From positions 1 to 64,000 of the forward strand of contig JAHBUL010000005.1 in assembly GCA_019638085.1 (NCBI GenBank): DNA of 64,000 nt. The letters run 5' to 3'. Positions 7,085-16,069 of the stretch are shown piece after piece. The position numbers and the translations under genes are program-made. Under the pieces are notes generated by a model that was not told where the DNA came from, made no database searches, and saw nothing but the letters and a program-made list of their open reading frames with translations. This stretch comes from Flavobacteriales bacterium. Its GTDB lineage: Bacteria > Bacteroidota > Bacteroidia > Flavobacteriales_F > PHOS-HE28. The first letter of the stretch is position 1, and every line of letters starts with the position of its first letter.

Positions 7085-8062
7085 TTAGAACGTCGGACAA
7101 GGTACTGTGCGTACCCGGCGACGCTTCTTCTTGCAGTCGAATTGCAGGGTGAGGCTGATCTCGTGCGAGCCTGCTGTGGCGGTGGTTAGCTTGCTCGTGG
7201 TCACGTCGTAGCTATAGCCGAACTTCAAGTGGTCCGTATGGAAGCCGATGAGCGCGATGAACGCATCCTTGGATCGGTACCAGACCCCTGCCATGATCGG
7301 TCCATGGTCCACATAAAGTCCGAGGTTCAACTGCCGGAACGCAGCTTGTTGCTGGTATAGTATGTTCGGGGAAAGCTTGGTCTTGGGCTCGCCGTACTTG
7401 CCGCGCATGCCCAAGGGGATGGCAGCACCACCATGGGCGGTGATCTTCATGGGCATCTTGCTCGTTCCTACGATCAGGGACTCGTTTGGTTCGGTCAGGT
7501 GGTGTGCGGCGAAACCCACGAAGAAGACATCTGTGTATCCCAGGAACCCGGCCGAGAAGTCGGCGTTGCCCACGCTGCCCCCCCGGGGCACGTCGTTGGT
7601 AGCATAGATGAAGCCGCGACGCGGGTCGATCTGGTCCCCGAAAGTGAGCTTGTTCCAATCCAAGGATTTCTGGAAATAGGTGGCTTGGAAACCGGCCTTG
7701 ATGGAGAATTTACGGCTCACAGCCTGAGTATAGGAGTAGATACCACTGACCGTGGTGGTGTTCAATGTACCCTTACCTGCTTGGTCGCTGGTGACCAGCA
7801 GCCCGAGCCCGCCCATGATGCCACGAACGTCCTGATCATAGCTCGCACTGGTGGTAACGAAGGTGCCGGTGAGCGCTGGCCATTGATTACGGTAATTCAG
7901 CGATACACGCGGGCAACGTGCTGTACCTGCAAACGCCGGGTTCAGGTACAAGGGGTTGGCGTAGAACTGCGTGAACTGAGGGTCCTGCGCGAACGCGGAA
8001 AGAACTCCTAAGAGACTCAGTGCCAGCCCGAGGGAGACACTTCTGCCGGTCCATATTCTCAT
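7085..8062 (-). CDS. PorP/SprF family type IX membrane protein
   Basis: A predicted outer-membrane beta-barrel of the PorP/SprF family. The signal peptide ends LSAFAQ and is followed by the family hallmark DPQFTQFYANPLYLNPAFAG. The rest alternates polar and aromatic strands with family phrases such as YRNQWPAL, ASYDQDV and GGLGLLVTSDQAG. In other Bacteroidota these proteins help secrete or hold specific surface adhesins and, as PorP, belong to the core T9SS. The start at ATG 8062 gives a clean signal peptide. It lies 24 bp upstream of gldJ and probably shares its transcript. A -7 box lies at 8096-8103. Confidence 0.9.
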   Translation of the reverse strand: MRIWTGRSVSLGLALSLLGVLSAFAQDPQFTQFYANPLYLNPAFAGTARCPRVSLNYRNQWPALTGTFVTTSASYDQDVRGIMGGLGLLVTSDQAGKGTLNTTTVSGIYSYTQAVSRKFSIKAGFQATYFQKSLDWNKLTFGDQIDPRRGFIYATNDVPRGGSVGNADFSAGFLGYTDVFFVGFAAHHLTEPNESLIVGTSKMPMKITAHGGAAIPLGMRGKYGEPKTKLSPNILYQQQAAFRQLNLGLYVDHGPIMAGVWYRSKDAFIALIGFHTDHLKFGYSYDVTTSKLTTATAGSHEISLTLQFDCKKKRRRVRTVPCPTF

Positions 8063-8095
8063 GCTACAGGATCGTTCATTGCCGTTTGAGACCGC

Positions 8096-8103
8096 CAAGT
8101 ATA
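8096..8103 (-). promoter_or_regulatory. -7 box TATACTTG for porP/gldJ
   Basis: Seven of eight match to the Bacteroidota box TAnnTTTG, about 34 bp upstream of the porP-like start codon. Confidence 0.4.
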
Positions 8104-8195
8104 CGTAGCGTACCGCAGTTCGTTGTTATTGTCCTCGCAATAAGAACCCGTGAAGGTCGTTGACGGTTTGTCCTGAGTTGAACGGGCCGAAGGTA

Positions 8196-8203
8196 TACTT
8201 TCG
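8196..8203 (+). promoter_or_regulatory. -7 box TACTTTCG for porU
   Basis: Variant TAnnTTCG of the Bacteroidota -7 element, 36 bp upstream of the porU ATG. The same 8-mer precedes cdd and pheT in this window. Confidence 0.5.
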
Positions 8204-8239
8204 CTCCGATCCTGGAGAAAACTGACATCGATACAACAT

Positions 8240-11200
8240 ATGCGCGCCCTCCTTGGCCTTCTTCTTTTTTCCTCCATTACCGCTTCCGCCCAGCAGCCCA
8301 ACGCTACGCGGGGGACTACGGGCGCTGAAAAAAATAAATTACAGGAGGAAAGGATCAGGGTGGAACAGGCCAAAGCACCCGTTCTGCCGCCGTGGTGGGA
8401 CAAGGCCATTTTTGATGGCGACCGAAAGGACCTGCCGCTGATCCATGAGCAGCGCGATCTTTCCTGGGGTACCACCGGCTTCACCGCCCATTTGGCCGAT
8501 GAACAATGGGAGACCTTGAATGCGGAACAACTGGCCAAGTTGCCGGGCATCGGCGATCCCGGCCCCGTTCCGATCATTCATACCAACCTCGGTACCGCGC
8601 GTAAACGACCACACGCCGTGGTGGATATTGAACCCTATCGCCGCAACCCGGCCACCGGGCAGATCGAGCGGCTCAGCACCTATCGGCTCTCCATTGTGGA
8701 GGAACACGGGCCGAGAAGTTCTGCCAGGTCCGCAGACTATCCCGATCATTCCAAGCTGGCCAATGGCGATTGGTACCGGTTCACGGTGCCCAAGGACGGG
8801 GTGTACGAGCTCACGTACCAGTTCCTGCAACAGTTAGGGGTGGACGTGGCCAACCTATCGTCGGATGCCATCAATGTGTATGGCAATCACGCGGGTATGC
8901 TGCCATTCACCAACCTGCCCCATCTGCCCACCGACCTCTTGCAGAACGCCGTGCTGGTGGAGGATGGCGGTGATGGCGTTTTCGGGCCCGGTGATCGGAT
9001 CCTTTTCTACGCCAGCGGGGCCATGCGTTGGACGCGCAGCAGCGATGGCAAGCGCTTCAACCATGTGAAGAACTTCTATTCGGACTCGGCCAGCTATTTC
9101 ATCGGTATCGGTACGGATGCGCCCAAGCGGATCGCTCCCGCCCAGCTAAGTGATGGCCCTGCCACGGACGAGATCACCGTGTTCAACGATCGCCAAGTGA
9201 TCAATAATGATGGGATCAACCTCATCAAGTCCGGGCGTGTCATGTTCAGTGAGGTGTTCGACCAGGTGACCAGCTATAACTACAATTTCAGCTTGCCCAA
9301 TGCCCATGCAGGAGATACGACCTGGCTGCAGGTGAATGCATTGGGGCGATCGATCGGCGGGGCCAGTTCCTTTACGGTGCAGGCCGGCGGGGTCAGTCGG
9401 ACCATTCCGGTGCCGGCCGTAGGTACCAGCGAAACGGCCCCTTACGGCGAATATGTGAGCGCGATCCTGGGTGTACCCAACTCCGGTTCCACTTTGCCCA
9501 TTTCCGTGTCCTACTCCAAGTATGACCCGATCACCTCGTTGGGTTTCATGGATTATTTGGAAGTGAATGCCCGTCGTGACCTGCGTATGGCCGGTGACCA
9601 GATGATCTTCCGGGACCTGAGCAGCGTCGGGCCTGGACGGGTGGGCAATTACACGCTGGACCAAGCCGGGGCGGTGCAGCACATCTGGGAGATCAGCTCA
9701 CCCACGGATGTGCGCGAAGTGCAGGCCCCGTTGAACGGCAACCAGCGCAGTTTCATGGCGGCCGCGGACAGCCTGCGCGAATTCATCGCTTTCAAAGGGA
9801 CAGGGCTGCTGCAGCCAGTGGCCATCGGCGCGGTGGCTGCCCAGGACCTGCACGCTACACCTCTCCCGATGGACCTGGTGATCGTATGTCCTCCCCAATA
9901 TCTCGGTGAGGCCGGGCGCTTGGCCCAGCGGCGCATGGAAGAAGGGCTTACCGTAGCTGTGGTCACTACGCAGCAGGTGTTCAACGAATTCTCGTCGGGT
10001 GCTCGTGATGCCACGGCCATCAAACGCTACATGAAGATGCTGTATGACAAGGCCGGAAATGACCCCCTGCTTCTGCCCCGGTATTTATTGCTCTTCGGCG
10101 ATGGGTCATACAACAATGCGTCCTTGGCCCCCAGTAATCAGAACCTTGTTCCCACCTACCAGAGCTACGATTCCTGGTCCTTGAACAAGTCCTATACTTC
10201 CGACGATTATTTCGTGATCCTGGACGATGATGAGGGCGAGGCCCAGAGTGATAGGATCGACATGGGCGTGGGGCGCTTCCCGGTGAGCAATCTATCCCAG
10301 GCGAGGGCCGTAGTGGACAAGTTGTTGAACTATGACAAGCTGACCCTGTCGGCCGCAGGTGGAACCACATGCGAGGCAGGTGGAGATGGAGGCGCGACGG
10401 ATTGGCGCAACTCGGTGCTCTTTTGCTCGGATGACCAGAGTGGAGCCGGTTTTGATGGCCCTGTACACATGGCCAATAGCGACCATTTGGCGCGGCGGGT
10501 GGAAGCCGAATCACCATGCCTGAACGTGAACAAGATCTATCTGGACGCGTACGTGCAATACAGCACTCCCGGCGGGCAGCGCTATCCGGATGCTGAAAAG
10601 GAATTGCGTGACCGGGTGCAGAAAGGCACCTTGCTGGTGAACTATGTCGGCCACGGAGGTGAGGTCGGCTGGGCACACGAGCGCCTTTTGGACAATGCGA
10701 CCATCTTGGGTTGGACCAACTTGGACCGCCTTCCCCTGTTCATGACAGCCACCTGCGAGTTCAGTCGTTGGGATGACCCGGTGCGTACCTCTGCAGGGGA
10801 GAACGTGCTGTTGAATCCCAATGGTGGTGGCATGGGCTTGATGACCACCACCCGCTTGGCATACAGCAGCCAGAACCAGGCGATCTCGAACGATTTCTAC
10901 GATGTGGTGTTCAAGCCCACGGACGAGTTGGGCCGCGACCAGCGCTTGGGCGATATCTACCGCAGGGCCAAGGTGGCGGCCACCCCGAACGGGAATACCG
11001 GAACGCCCAACCACCGGAACTTCTCCTTGCTGGGCGATCCATCAGTACGCTTGGCCATGGCGCGCAATGAGGCCAAGATCACCGCGATCACCGATACATT
11101 GGGCAATCCGCTGGATACCATCAAGGCACTATCCACCGTGCGGATCTCCGGTACGGTGAACAGCCCCGGTGGGCAGGTGCTCACGGACTTCAACGGGACC

Positions 11201-12148
11201 GTGGTGCCCACGGTGTTCGACAAGAAAACGGCCGTGGCCACCTTGGTGAACGACCCCGCACCTTCGGCAGCCCCCTTTAACTTCAAGGTGCGCAAGAATG
11301 TGATCTACCGGGGACGTGCCACGGTGACCAATGGTCATTTCCAATTCACCTTCGTAGTGCCCAAGGACATTGATTACCGCGTCGATTCAGGGCGTGTGTC
11401 CATCTATGCCGAGAACCTGGTGACCAATGCCTGTGGCTATACCAACGACCCCTTGGTAGGCGGCACGGACAATACCGCGATAGCGGACAATGAAGGGCCC
11501 TCCATCGAGCTCTATATGAATGATGAAAGCTTCGTGAACGGTGGAACCACCAATGAGACGCCCTTGCTGTATGCCAAACTGTTCGACCAGAACGGGATCA
11601 ACACCTTGGGAAGCAGCATAGGACACGACCTCACTGCGGTACTCAATGCCAATACGCAGAATGCCATTGTGCTGAACGATTGGTACGAGGCCGACAAGGA
11701 CACCTACAAAAGCGGGGAAGTGCGCTACAGGCTCACCGACCTGCCCGAAGGACGCCACACGTTGGACCTGAAGGCATGGGACGTGTACAACAACAGCAGC
11801 GTGAAGAGCACGGAATTCGTGGTGGCGCCATCGGCAGAACTCGCTTTGGAACATGTGCTGAACTACCCCAATCCCTTTACCACGCACACGGAATTCTATT
11901 TCGAGCACAACCGCCCCTGCACCACGCTGGACTGCCAGATCCAGGTGTTCACCGTTTCGGGCCGTTTAGTGAAGACCTTGAACCGGCGGTTGAACTGCGA
12001 CGGCTTCCGAAGCGAACCCATGGCCTGGAACGGCTTGGATGAGGAAGGTGACAAGATCGGCCGGGGCGTATATGTATACCGCCTCAGCATTACAACACCC
12101 ACCGGCGAGAAAGCCGATAAGATCGAGAAGCTCGTGATCCTGCGGTAG
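8240..12148 (+). CDS. porU: T9SS sortase PorU (C25 peptidase)
   Basis: Cell-surface gingipain-type cysteine protease that removes the C-terminal sorting signal of T9SS cargo and joins it to anionic lipopolysaccharide. Signal peptide ends about residue 18 (SITASAQ). The C25 domain includes LLLFGDGSYNN, the catalytic His805 in NYVGHGGEVGWAHE and the catalytic Cys839 in MTATCEFSRWDDP. The His-Cys spacing of 34 is close to that of P. gingivalis PorU. A long beta-rich region follows, and the end (from LNYPNPF) is a FlgD-like/C-terminal signal domain. Length 1302 residues fits the family. It is divergent from gldJ-porP and directly followed by porV, its membrane partner in the attachment complex. 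Confidence 0.94.
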   Translation: MRALLGLLLFSSITASAQQPNATRGTTGAEKNKLQEERIRVEQAKAPVLPPWWDKAIFDGDRKDLPLIHEQRDLSWGTTGFTAHLADEQWETLNAEQLAKLPGIGDPGPVPIIHTNLGTARKRPHAVVDIEPYRRNPATGQIERLSTYRLSIVEEHGPRSSARSADYPDHSKLANGDWYRFTVPKDGVYELTYQFLQQLGVDVANLSSDAINVYGNHAGMLPFTNLPHLPTDLLQNAVLVEDGGDGVFGPGDRILFYASGAMRWTRSSDGKRFNHVKNFYSDSASYFIGIGTDAPKRIAPAQLSDGPATDEITVFNDRQVINNDGINLIKSGRVMFSEVFDQVTSYNYNFSLPNAHAGDTTWLQVNALGRSIGGASSFTVQAGGVSRTIPVPAVGTSETAPYGEYVSAILGVPNSGSTLPISVSYSKYDPITSLGFMDYLEVNARRDLRMAGDQMIFRDLSSVGPGRVGNYTLDQAGAVQHIWEISSPTDVREVQAPLNGNQRSFMAAADSLREFIAFKGTGLLQPVAIGAVAAQDLHATPLPMDLVIVCPPQYLGEAGRLAQRRMEEGLTVAVVTTQQVFNEFSSGARDATAIKRYMKMLYDKAGNDPLLLPRYLLLFGDGSYNNASLAPSNQNLVPTYQSYDSWSLNKSYTSDDYFVILDDDEGEAQSDRIDMGVGRFPVSNLSQARAVVDKLLNYDKLTLSAAGGTTCEAGGDGGATDWRNSVLFCSDDQSGAGFDGPVHMANSDHLARRVEAESPCLNVNKIYLDAYVQYSTPGGQRYPDAEKELRDRVQKGTLLVNYVGHGGEVGWAHERLLDNATILGWTNLDRLPLFMTATCEFSRWDDPVRTSAGENVLLNPNGGGMGLMTTTRLAYSSQNQAISNDFYDVVFKPTDELGRDQRLGDIYRRAKVAATPNGNTGTPNHRNFSLLGDPSVRLAMARNEAKITAITDTLGNPLDTIKALSTVRISGTVNSPGGQVLTDFNGTVVPTVFDKKTAVATLVNDPAPSAAPFNFKVRKNVIYRGRATVTNGHFQFTFVVPKDIDYRVDSGRVSIYAENLVTNACGYTNDPLVGGTDNTAIADNEGPSIELYMNDESFVNGGTTNETPLLYAKLFDQNGINTLGSSIGHDLTAVLNANTQNAIVLNDWYEADKDTYKSGEVRYRLTDLPEGRHTLDLKAWDVYNNSSVKSTEFVVAPSAELALEHVLNYPNPFTTHTEFYFEHNRPCTTLDCQIQVFTVSGRLVKTLNRRLNCDGFRSEPMAWNGLDEEGDKIGRGVYVYRLSITTPTGEKADKIEKLVILR

Positions 12149-12199
12149 TTGCTGGAGCCACCTTGCACTTCCCGGACAATAAGCCCCACTGAAGCCGCG

Positions 12200-12207
12200 T
12201 ATATTTG
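12200..12207 (+). promoter_or_regulatory. -7 box TATATTTG for porV
   Basis: Exact match to TAnnTTTG, 28 bp upstream of the chosen porV ATG, in the short porU-porV gap. It would allow porV to be expressed apart from porU. Confidence 0.5.
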
Positions 12208-12235
12208 CCGCCCTTTCCGCCGAACGAACCTCCCT

Positions 12236-13546
12236 ATGAGCCCAACACCCCGTCACGCTGCGTCCTTGTTCGCCATTTCGGCAGCCACCGTTCTCAGCGC
12301 CCAAGTGAACACAGGCTGCATCAGCGAGATCAGCGGACAAGAGTGCGGCCCCCGACTCAATACCATTACCACCGCAGTTCCCTTCCTGATGATCGGCCCG
12401 GATTCACGCTCAGGCGGAATGGGCGATGCGGGCGTGGCACTTCCCCCCGATGCCAATGCCCTGCATTGGAACCCCAGCAAGCTGGCTTTCGCCGAGAACG
12501 AGGGCGAATTCCGCGTATCGGTCTCCCCTTGGCTGAGGAACCTGGTTCCGGACATGAGCTTGGCCTATCTGGCGGGCTACAAGAAGCTGAACAAGCGCAG
12601 TGCCTTGGGGGGCTCGTTGCGATACTTCAACCTCGGCAGCATCACCTTCACGGATATCAACGGCGGGGTAATTCGTGATTTCAAACCGGCTGAGTTCGCG
12701 GTGGACGTCTCGTTTGCACAGCAGTTCAGCGATCGCTTCGCAGGTGGTATCTCCTTGCGCTACATCAATAGCAACCTCACGGGCGGGCTCAATGTAAGCG
12801 GTGCCAACACCAAGGCGGGCCAAGCCGTGGCAGCGGATGTTTCCTTCTTCTACCAGAACAATGAAATGAGGATCGCTGACCGTGATGCCACCTTCGCCTT
12901 CGGTCTGGACATTTCCAATATCGGCAACAAGATGTCCTATAGCGAAACCTCGCGCACGGACTTTCTGCCGATCAACCTCCGCTTCGGTCCGGCGCTTACG
13001 CTGGACATCGATGAGTACAATTCCCTCACCTTCAATGCGGACATCAATAAGCTGTTGGTGCCCACACCGCCGGTGTATAAAACCGAACCGGACCCCAACA
13101 CCGGGGCTCCGGTGAACGTGGTGGACGCTGACGGCAACTACGTGATCTTCAGCGGAGAGGACCCCAACAGGGGTGTTGCGGCGGGCATGTTCGGCTCCTT
13201 CAGCGATGCCCCGGGTATTGTTTACGTGGACGGCGATGGCGTGCAACATGTGGAGCCCGGAAGCCAGTTCAAGGAGGAACTCCGCGAGTTCTACTACGGT
13301 GGGGGGCTTGAATACTGGTACGCCAAGCAATTCGCCTTCCGCACCGGCTATTTCTGGGAGGCCGCCACCAAGGGCAATCGCAAGTACTTCACCATGGGTC
13401 TCGGTGTTAAGTACAGCATCTTCTCCTTGGATTTCAGCTACCTGATCGCCAACACCACGCAAAGTCCCTTGGCCAATACCCTGCGCTTCACCCTCGGCTT
13501 CAACTTCGACGGCAAGGCCAAGAAGAAGAGCGACGCAGGGGAATGA
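12236..13546 (+). CDS. porV: T9SS outer-membrane protein PorV
   Basis: FadL-like outer-membrane barrel that receives T9SS cargo from the translocon and carries it to PorU. The ATG at 12236 gives a signal peptide ending TVLSAQ. The mature start has TITTAVPFLMIGPDSRSG then GMGDAGVAL and NALHWNPSKLAFAENE, which are typical of PorV/LptO. The C-terminal strand pattern ends LRFTLGFNFDGK, suited to barrel assembly. The 436-residue length fits. Its stop overlaps the ispF start (ATGA), so the two are translationally coupled even though their functions are unrelated. Confidence 0.93.
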   Translation: MSPTPRHAASLFAISAATVLSAQVNTGCISEISGQECGPRLNTITTAVPFLMIGPDSRSGGMGDAGVALPPDANALHWNPSKLAFAENEGEFRVSVSPWLRNLVPDMSLAYLAGYKKLNKRSALGGSLRYFNLGSITFTDINGGVIRDFKPAEFAVDVSFAQQFSDRFAGGISLRYINSNLTGGLNVSGANTKAGQAVAADVSFFYQNNEMRIADRDATFAFGLDISNIGNKMSYSETSRTDFLPINLRFGPALTLDIDEYNSLTFNADINKLLVPTPPVYKTEPDPNTGAPVNVVDADGNYVIFSGEDPNRGVAAGMFGSFSDAPGIVYVDGDGVQHVEPGSQFKEELREFYYGGGLEYWYAKQFAFRTGYFWEAATKGNRKYFTMGLGVKYSIFSLDFSYLIANTTQSPLANTLRFTLGFNFDGKAKKKSDAGE

Positions 13547-14034
13547 GGATCCGCACGGGTTTCGGGTACGACTCCCACCGTTTGGTGACGGGACGCCCGT
13601 TCATGCTCGGAGGGGTCGAGATACCGTATGATAAAGGCGGCTTGGGCCACAGCGATGCCGATGTGCTGCTACACGCCATTACGGATGCCCTGCTAGGTGC
13701 TGTTGCATTGGGTGATATCGGTCTCCACTTCCCCGATACCGACCCCGCATGGAAGGATGCCGACAGCCGCAAGCTCCTGCGTCACGTGGTGCAACTGCTC
13801 CGCGAGAAGGGTTGGACCGTAGGTAACATGGATTGCACCGTGGTGTTGGAGCAGCCCAAGCTGCGCCCCCACGTGGATGCCATGCGCAGTTCCATCGCTG
13901 CACTGCTCGATGTGGACGTCGATGCTGTTTCCGTGAAGGCGAGCACCAATGAGAAGATGGGTTTCACCGGTCGCGGGGAAGGCGTAGTGGCCTATGCCCT
14001 GGTGCTGGTGGAAGAGGAAAGCTCAGGCTTCTGA
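13543..14034 (+). CDS. ispF: 2-C-methyl-D-erythritol 2,4-cyclodiphosphate synthase
   Basis: Fifth enzyme of the MEP isoprenoid pathway; forms the cyclic diphosphate MEcPP with release of CMP. Visible motifs: GFGYDSHR with metal ligands Asp10 and His12, LGHSDADVLLHAITDALLG with the third metal His, DIGLHFPD and the C-terminal ATTNE-like KASTNEKMGFTGRGEG. The 163-residue length is standard for this trimeric enzyme. It overlaps porV by four bases and is convergent with the DUF4956 gene. Confidence 0.96.
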   Translation: MRIRTGFGYDSHRLVTGRPFMLGGVEIPYDKGGLGHSDADVLLHAITDALLGAVALGDIGLHFPDTDPAWKDADSRKLLRHVVQLLREKGWTVGNMDCTVVLEQPKLRPHVDAMRSSIAALLDVDVDAVSVKASTNEKMGFTGRGEGVVAYALVLVEEESSGF

Positions 14035-14682
14035 TCAATCGTTGTCGTCCGGTACGCTTTCGCGGAAGCCCAAGTGGCCCTGCTCATCCTCGAAATAGAA
14101 GACGCGCAATTGCGCCGTATCCCGCAACAGGTCGATACGGCCCACTTCCACACGGCTCACAAGGATGCCTAAGCGCTCCTGTAGGTCCGCGTAGAGTAGT
14201 TGTTTGTTCTCCGGCTTGATCAACTCGATCTTCTCGTAGATCAACTGGCGCATGGCTTCGTGCCGAGTAAGCCACACCTGCTCCAAGAGGTACACCAGCA
14301 CCAGGATCATCACATTGGTGAAGACCAGTTCCGCCAAGCTGATCTTCTTGCCCGCAAGTGAATTGATCACCGCCAAGGTGATCACCGCGAAGAGGTAGGT
14401 CATGTCCTTGATCTCCAACTGTTCCGTGCGGTAGCGGATGATGCTGAAGATGGCGAACAGCCCGAAGCCGAAGCCCATGCTCAGCTTCACGTTGTTCATC
14501 AGGATGCACAGGAAGAAGATGAGGAAGTTGAAGACGAAGTAGGTGAAGAGGTTCTCCTTCTTGCGATGGATCGGGTAATAGATCAAACGGATCAGGATGA
14601 AGACCACGATGGCATCCAGACCGAACTTGAAGATCAGTTCCCAGAGGTCATCATTGAACAGGTGCATACTGAATACCTTCAT
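14035..14682 (-). CDS. DUF4956 membrane protein
   Basis: A 215-residue inner-membrane protein with about four transmembrane helices in the first 140 residues and a soluble tail of about 75 residues. The motif FGFGLFAIFSIIRYRTEQLEIKDMTYLF is split here: GFGLFAIFSIIRYRTE followed by IKDMTYLF marks the DUF4956 family. Family members are often encoded beside VTC-domain polyphosphate polymerases, as here, where the VTC gene lies 15 bp upstream in the same direction. A role in moving or anchoring the polymer is a plausible inference, not shown by sequence. Confidence 0.85.
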   Translation of the reverse strand: MKVFSMHLFNDDLWELIFKFGLDAIVVFILIRLIYYPIHRKKENLFTYFVFNFLIFFLCILMNNVKLSMGFGFGLFAIFSIIRYRTEQLEIKDMTYLFAVITLAVINSLAGKKISLAELVFTNVMILVLVYLLEQVWLTRHEAMRQLIYEKIELIKPENKQLLYADLQERLGILVSRVEVGRIDLLRDTAQLRVFYFEDEQGHLGFRESVPDDND

Positions 14683-14697
14683 CGTTTCATTGCTTTT

Positions 14698-15450
14698 TCA
14701 GACTGCCGAGGACACGCGTTCAGCGCGCAGCAGGATCGGTTTGAACTGATTGTACTTGATGTCCGGCCGCAGGAGAACGGTGCCTACGCAGTATTTGCTG
14801 AAGCTGGTGGGAGGCACCGGAAGCTTCCGCATCAGTGCCAGGAACGGGGATCCATGGCCCTTGCGCCCCTCCTTGAGTTCGGCCACGCAGATCTGCGGCA
14901 GCCCGGCTTCGCCATCCGCATCGCGGAAGGTGAGCCGGATATCCAGCGTGAGCCGTTCCGCACGTTCGTGGTGTACCAATGTGAAGCGGAAGAATTCATT
15001 CCAAAGCGTTGGCGCAAGGGGCGTGTCGCATTGGCTCACGCTTGCGGCGAATGCTGCTTGACCTGGGGTGAGGTGCTCAGAGATAGCAGGGATCGGGATG
15101 CGTCTTTTCAAGGTGCCGCCACGGCCGGTCCGTCGTTTCACCTCCAAAAAGCAGGCGTTCGTGCCCACGTATTCGCGCATGCGCACCTTGCTCCGGTACG
15201 TGTAGCCATTGTGGTGCTCGAAGTAGAACCGGCGATCCGGCGTATCGAAATAGAGCGTGCGGTAGCCAATGCCGCGTTCCCCGTTCACTTCCAGCATCCG
15301 GTATTCCGTACTGAGCACTTCCAGCAGCGCTGGCAGTTCCGATGCTGCGAAAAGGAATTTGGTATCCATCCGCGCCTGCAAGGCCACACCGTCCATCTCG
15401 CTCAAGGCGATGGGATCGAAACGGGCGATGATGGGATCCAATCGGGGCAT
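14698..15450 (-). CDS. VTC-domain polyphosphate polymerase-like protein
   Basis: A 250-residue cytoplasmic protein with a single VTC (triphosphate tunnel) domain. Key features: MDTKFLF near the start, YRTLYFDTPDRRFYFEHHNG, KVRMREYVGTNACFLEVKRR and LDIRLTFRD, then VAELKEGRKG. Alternating Lys/Arg and Glu positions line the tunnel in yeast Vtc4 and bacterial homologues, which polymerise inorganic polyphosphate from ATP. The start at ATG 15450 follows the family; a longer reading frame upstream overlaps cdd regulatory sequence and is unlikely. It forms a two-gene unit with the DUF4956 gene. Confidence 0.85.
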   Translation of the reverse strand: MPRLDPIIARFDPIALSEMDGVALQARMDTKFLFAASELPALLEVLSTEYRMLEVNGERGIGYRTLYFDTPDRRFYFEHHNGYTYRSKVRMREYVGTNACFLEVKRRTGRGGTLKRRIPIPAISEHLTPGQAAFAASVSQCDTPLAPTLWNEFFRFTLVHHERAERLTLDIRLTFRDADGEAGLPQICVAELKEGRKGHGSPFLALMRKLPVPPTSFSKYCVGTVLLRPDIKYNQFKPILLRAERVSSAV

Positions 15451-15512
15451 GGCTAAAGAGGGTGCCAATCTATGGATTGGACCCGTGGCTCGCATGGATG
15501 GCAGGCCGGGTG

Positions 15513-15520
15513 TACTTTCG
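15513..15520 (+). promoter_or_regulatory. -7 box TACTTTCG for cdd
   Basis: Variant Bacteroidota -7 element only 14 bp before the cdd ATG, which implies a very short 5' leader. Confidence 0.5.
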
Positions 15521-15534
15521 GCACCCTTTACACC

Positions 15535-16032
15535 ATGGCACAAACCCGAAAGATCGCGTTGCATTACATGCAACATGCCTCGTGGGCAGCCCTCCCGGAG
15601 GATGACCGCGAACTGCTGGAACTGGCGGCCAAGGCTGCCCGCAGCGCCTACGCACCCTATTCGAAGTTCAAGGTGGGCGCGGCCTTGCGAATGGAAAGCG
15701 GGGAGTTGGTCCCCGGGAACAACCAGGAGAACGCGAGCTTCCCAGCCGGGATCTGCGCCGAACGCACTGCCTTGCACGCGGCCATGGCCGTGCTACCGAA
15801 AGGGGTGGTGGAAAGCATCGCCATCGTGGTCCCGCAGGTGAAAGGGACACGTCCGGTTACTCCTTGCGGCATATGCAGGCAGGCACTGGTGGAACAGGAA
15901 CGCCGGCAGCAGGGACCGATCCGGCTCCTCATGGGCATCGTGAAAGGCCCGGTGATCGAGACCTTCAGTGCGGAGACCTTGCTGCCGCTCTCCTTCGACA
16001 GCAGCCAGTTGGCCAAGAAGAAAGCCCGTTGA
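15535..16032 (+). CDS. cdd: Cytidine deaminase
   Basis: Zinc enzyme that deaminates cytidine and deoxycytidine to uridine forms in pyrimidine salvage. Signature: YSKFKVGAAL, then PAGICAERTALHAA with zinc-ligand Cys and catalytic Glu, and PCGICRQALVE with the other two zinc Cys residues. The 165-residue length is slightly longer than homotetrameric Cdd (about 130) because of an N-terminal helix of about 30 residues, common in Bacteroidota. It lies just upstream of pdhA, with a separate promoter between. Confidence 0.93.
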   Translation: MAQTRKIALHYMQHASWAALPEDDRELLELAAKAARSAYAPYSKFKVGAALRMESGELVPGNNQENASFPAGICAERTALHAAMAVLPKGVVESIAIVVPQVKGTRPVTPCGICRQALVEQERRQQGPIRLLMGIVKGPVIETFSAETLLPLSFDSSQLAKKKAR

Positions 16033-16039
16033 GCGGGGT

Positions 16040-16047
16040 TATCTTTG
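16040..16047 (+). promoter_or_regulatory. -7 box TATCTTTG for pdhA
   Basis: Exact TAnnTTTG match 8 bp after the cdd stop and 22 bp before the pdhA ATG. Confidence 0.6.
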
Positions 16048-16069
16048 CGCCGTATTATTCATTGATGGA

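Noticed and set aside
15472..15777. N-terminal extension of the VTC protein up to 15777
   Set aside because: It would overlap cdd on the other strand; homologues begin near ATG 15450.
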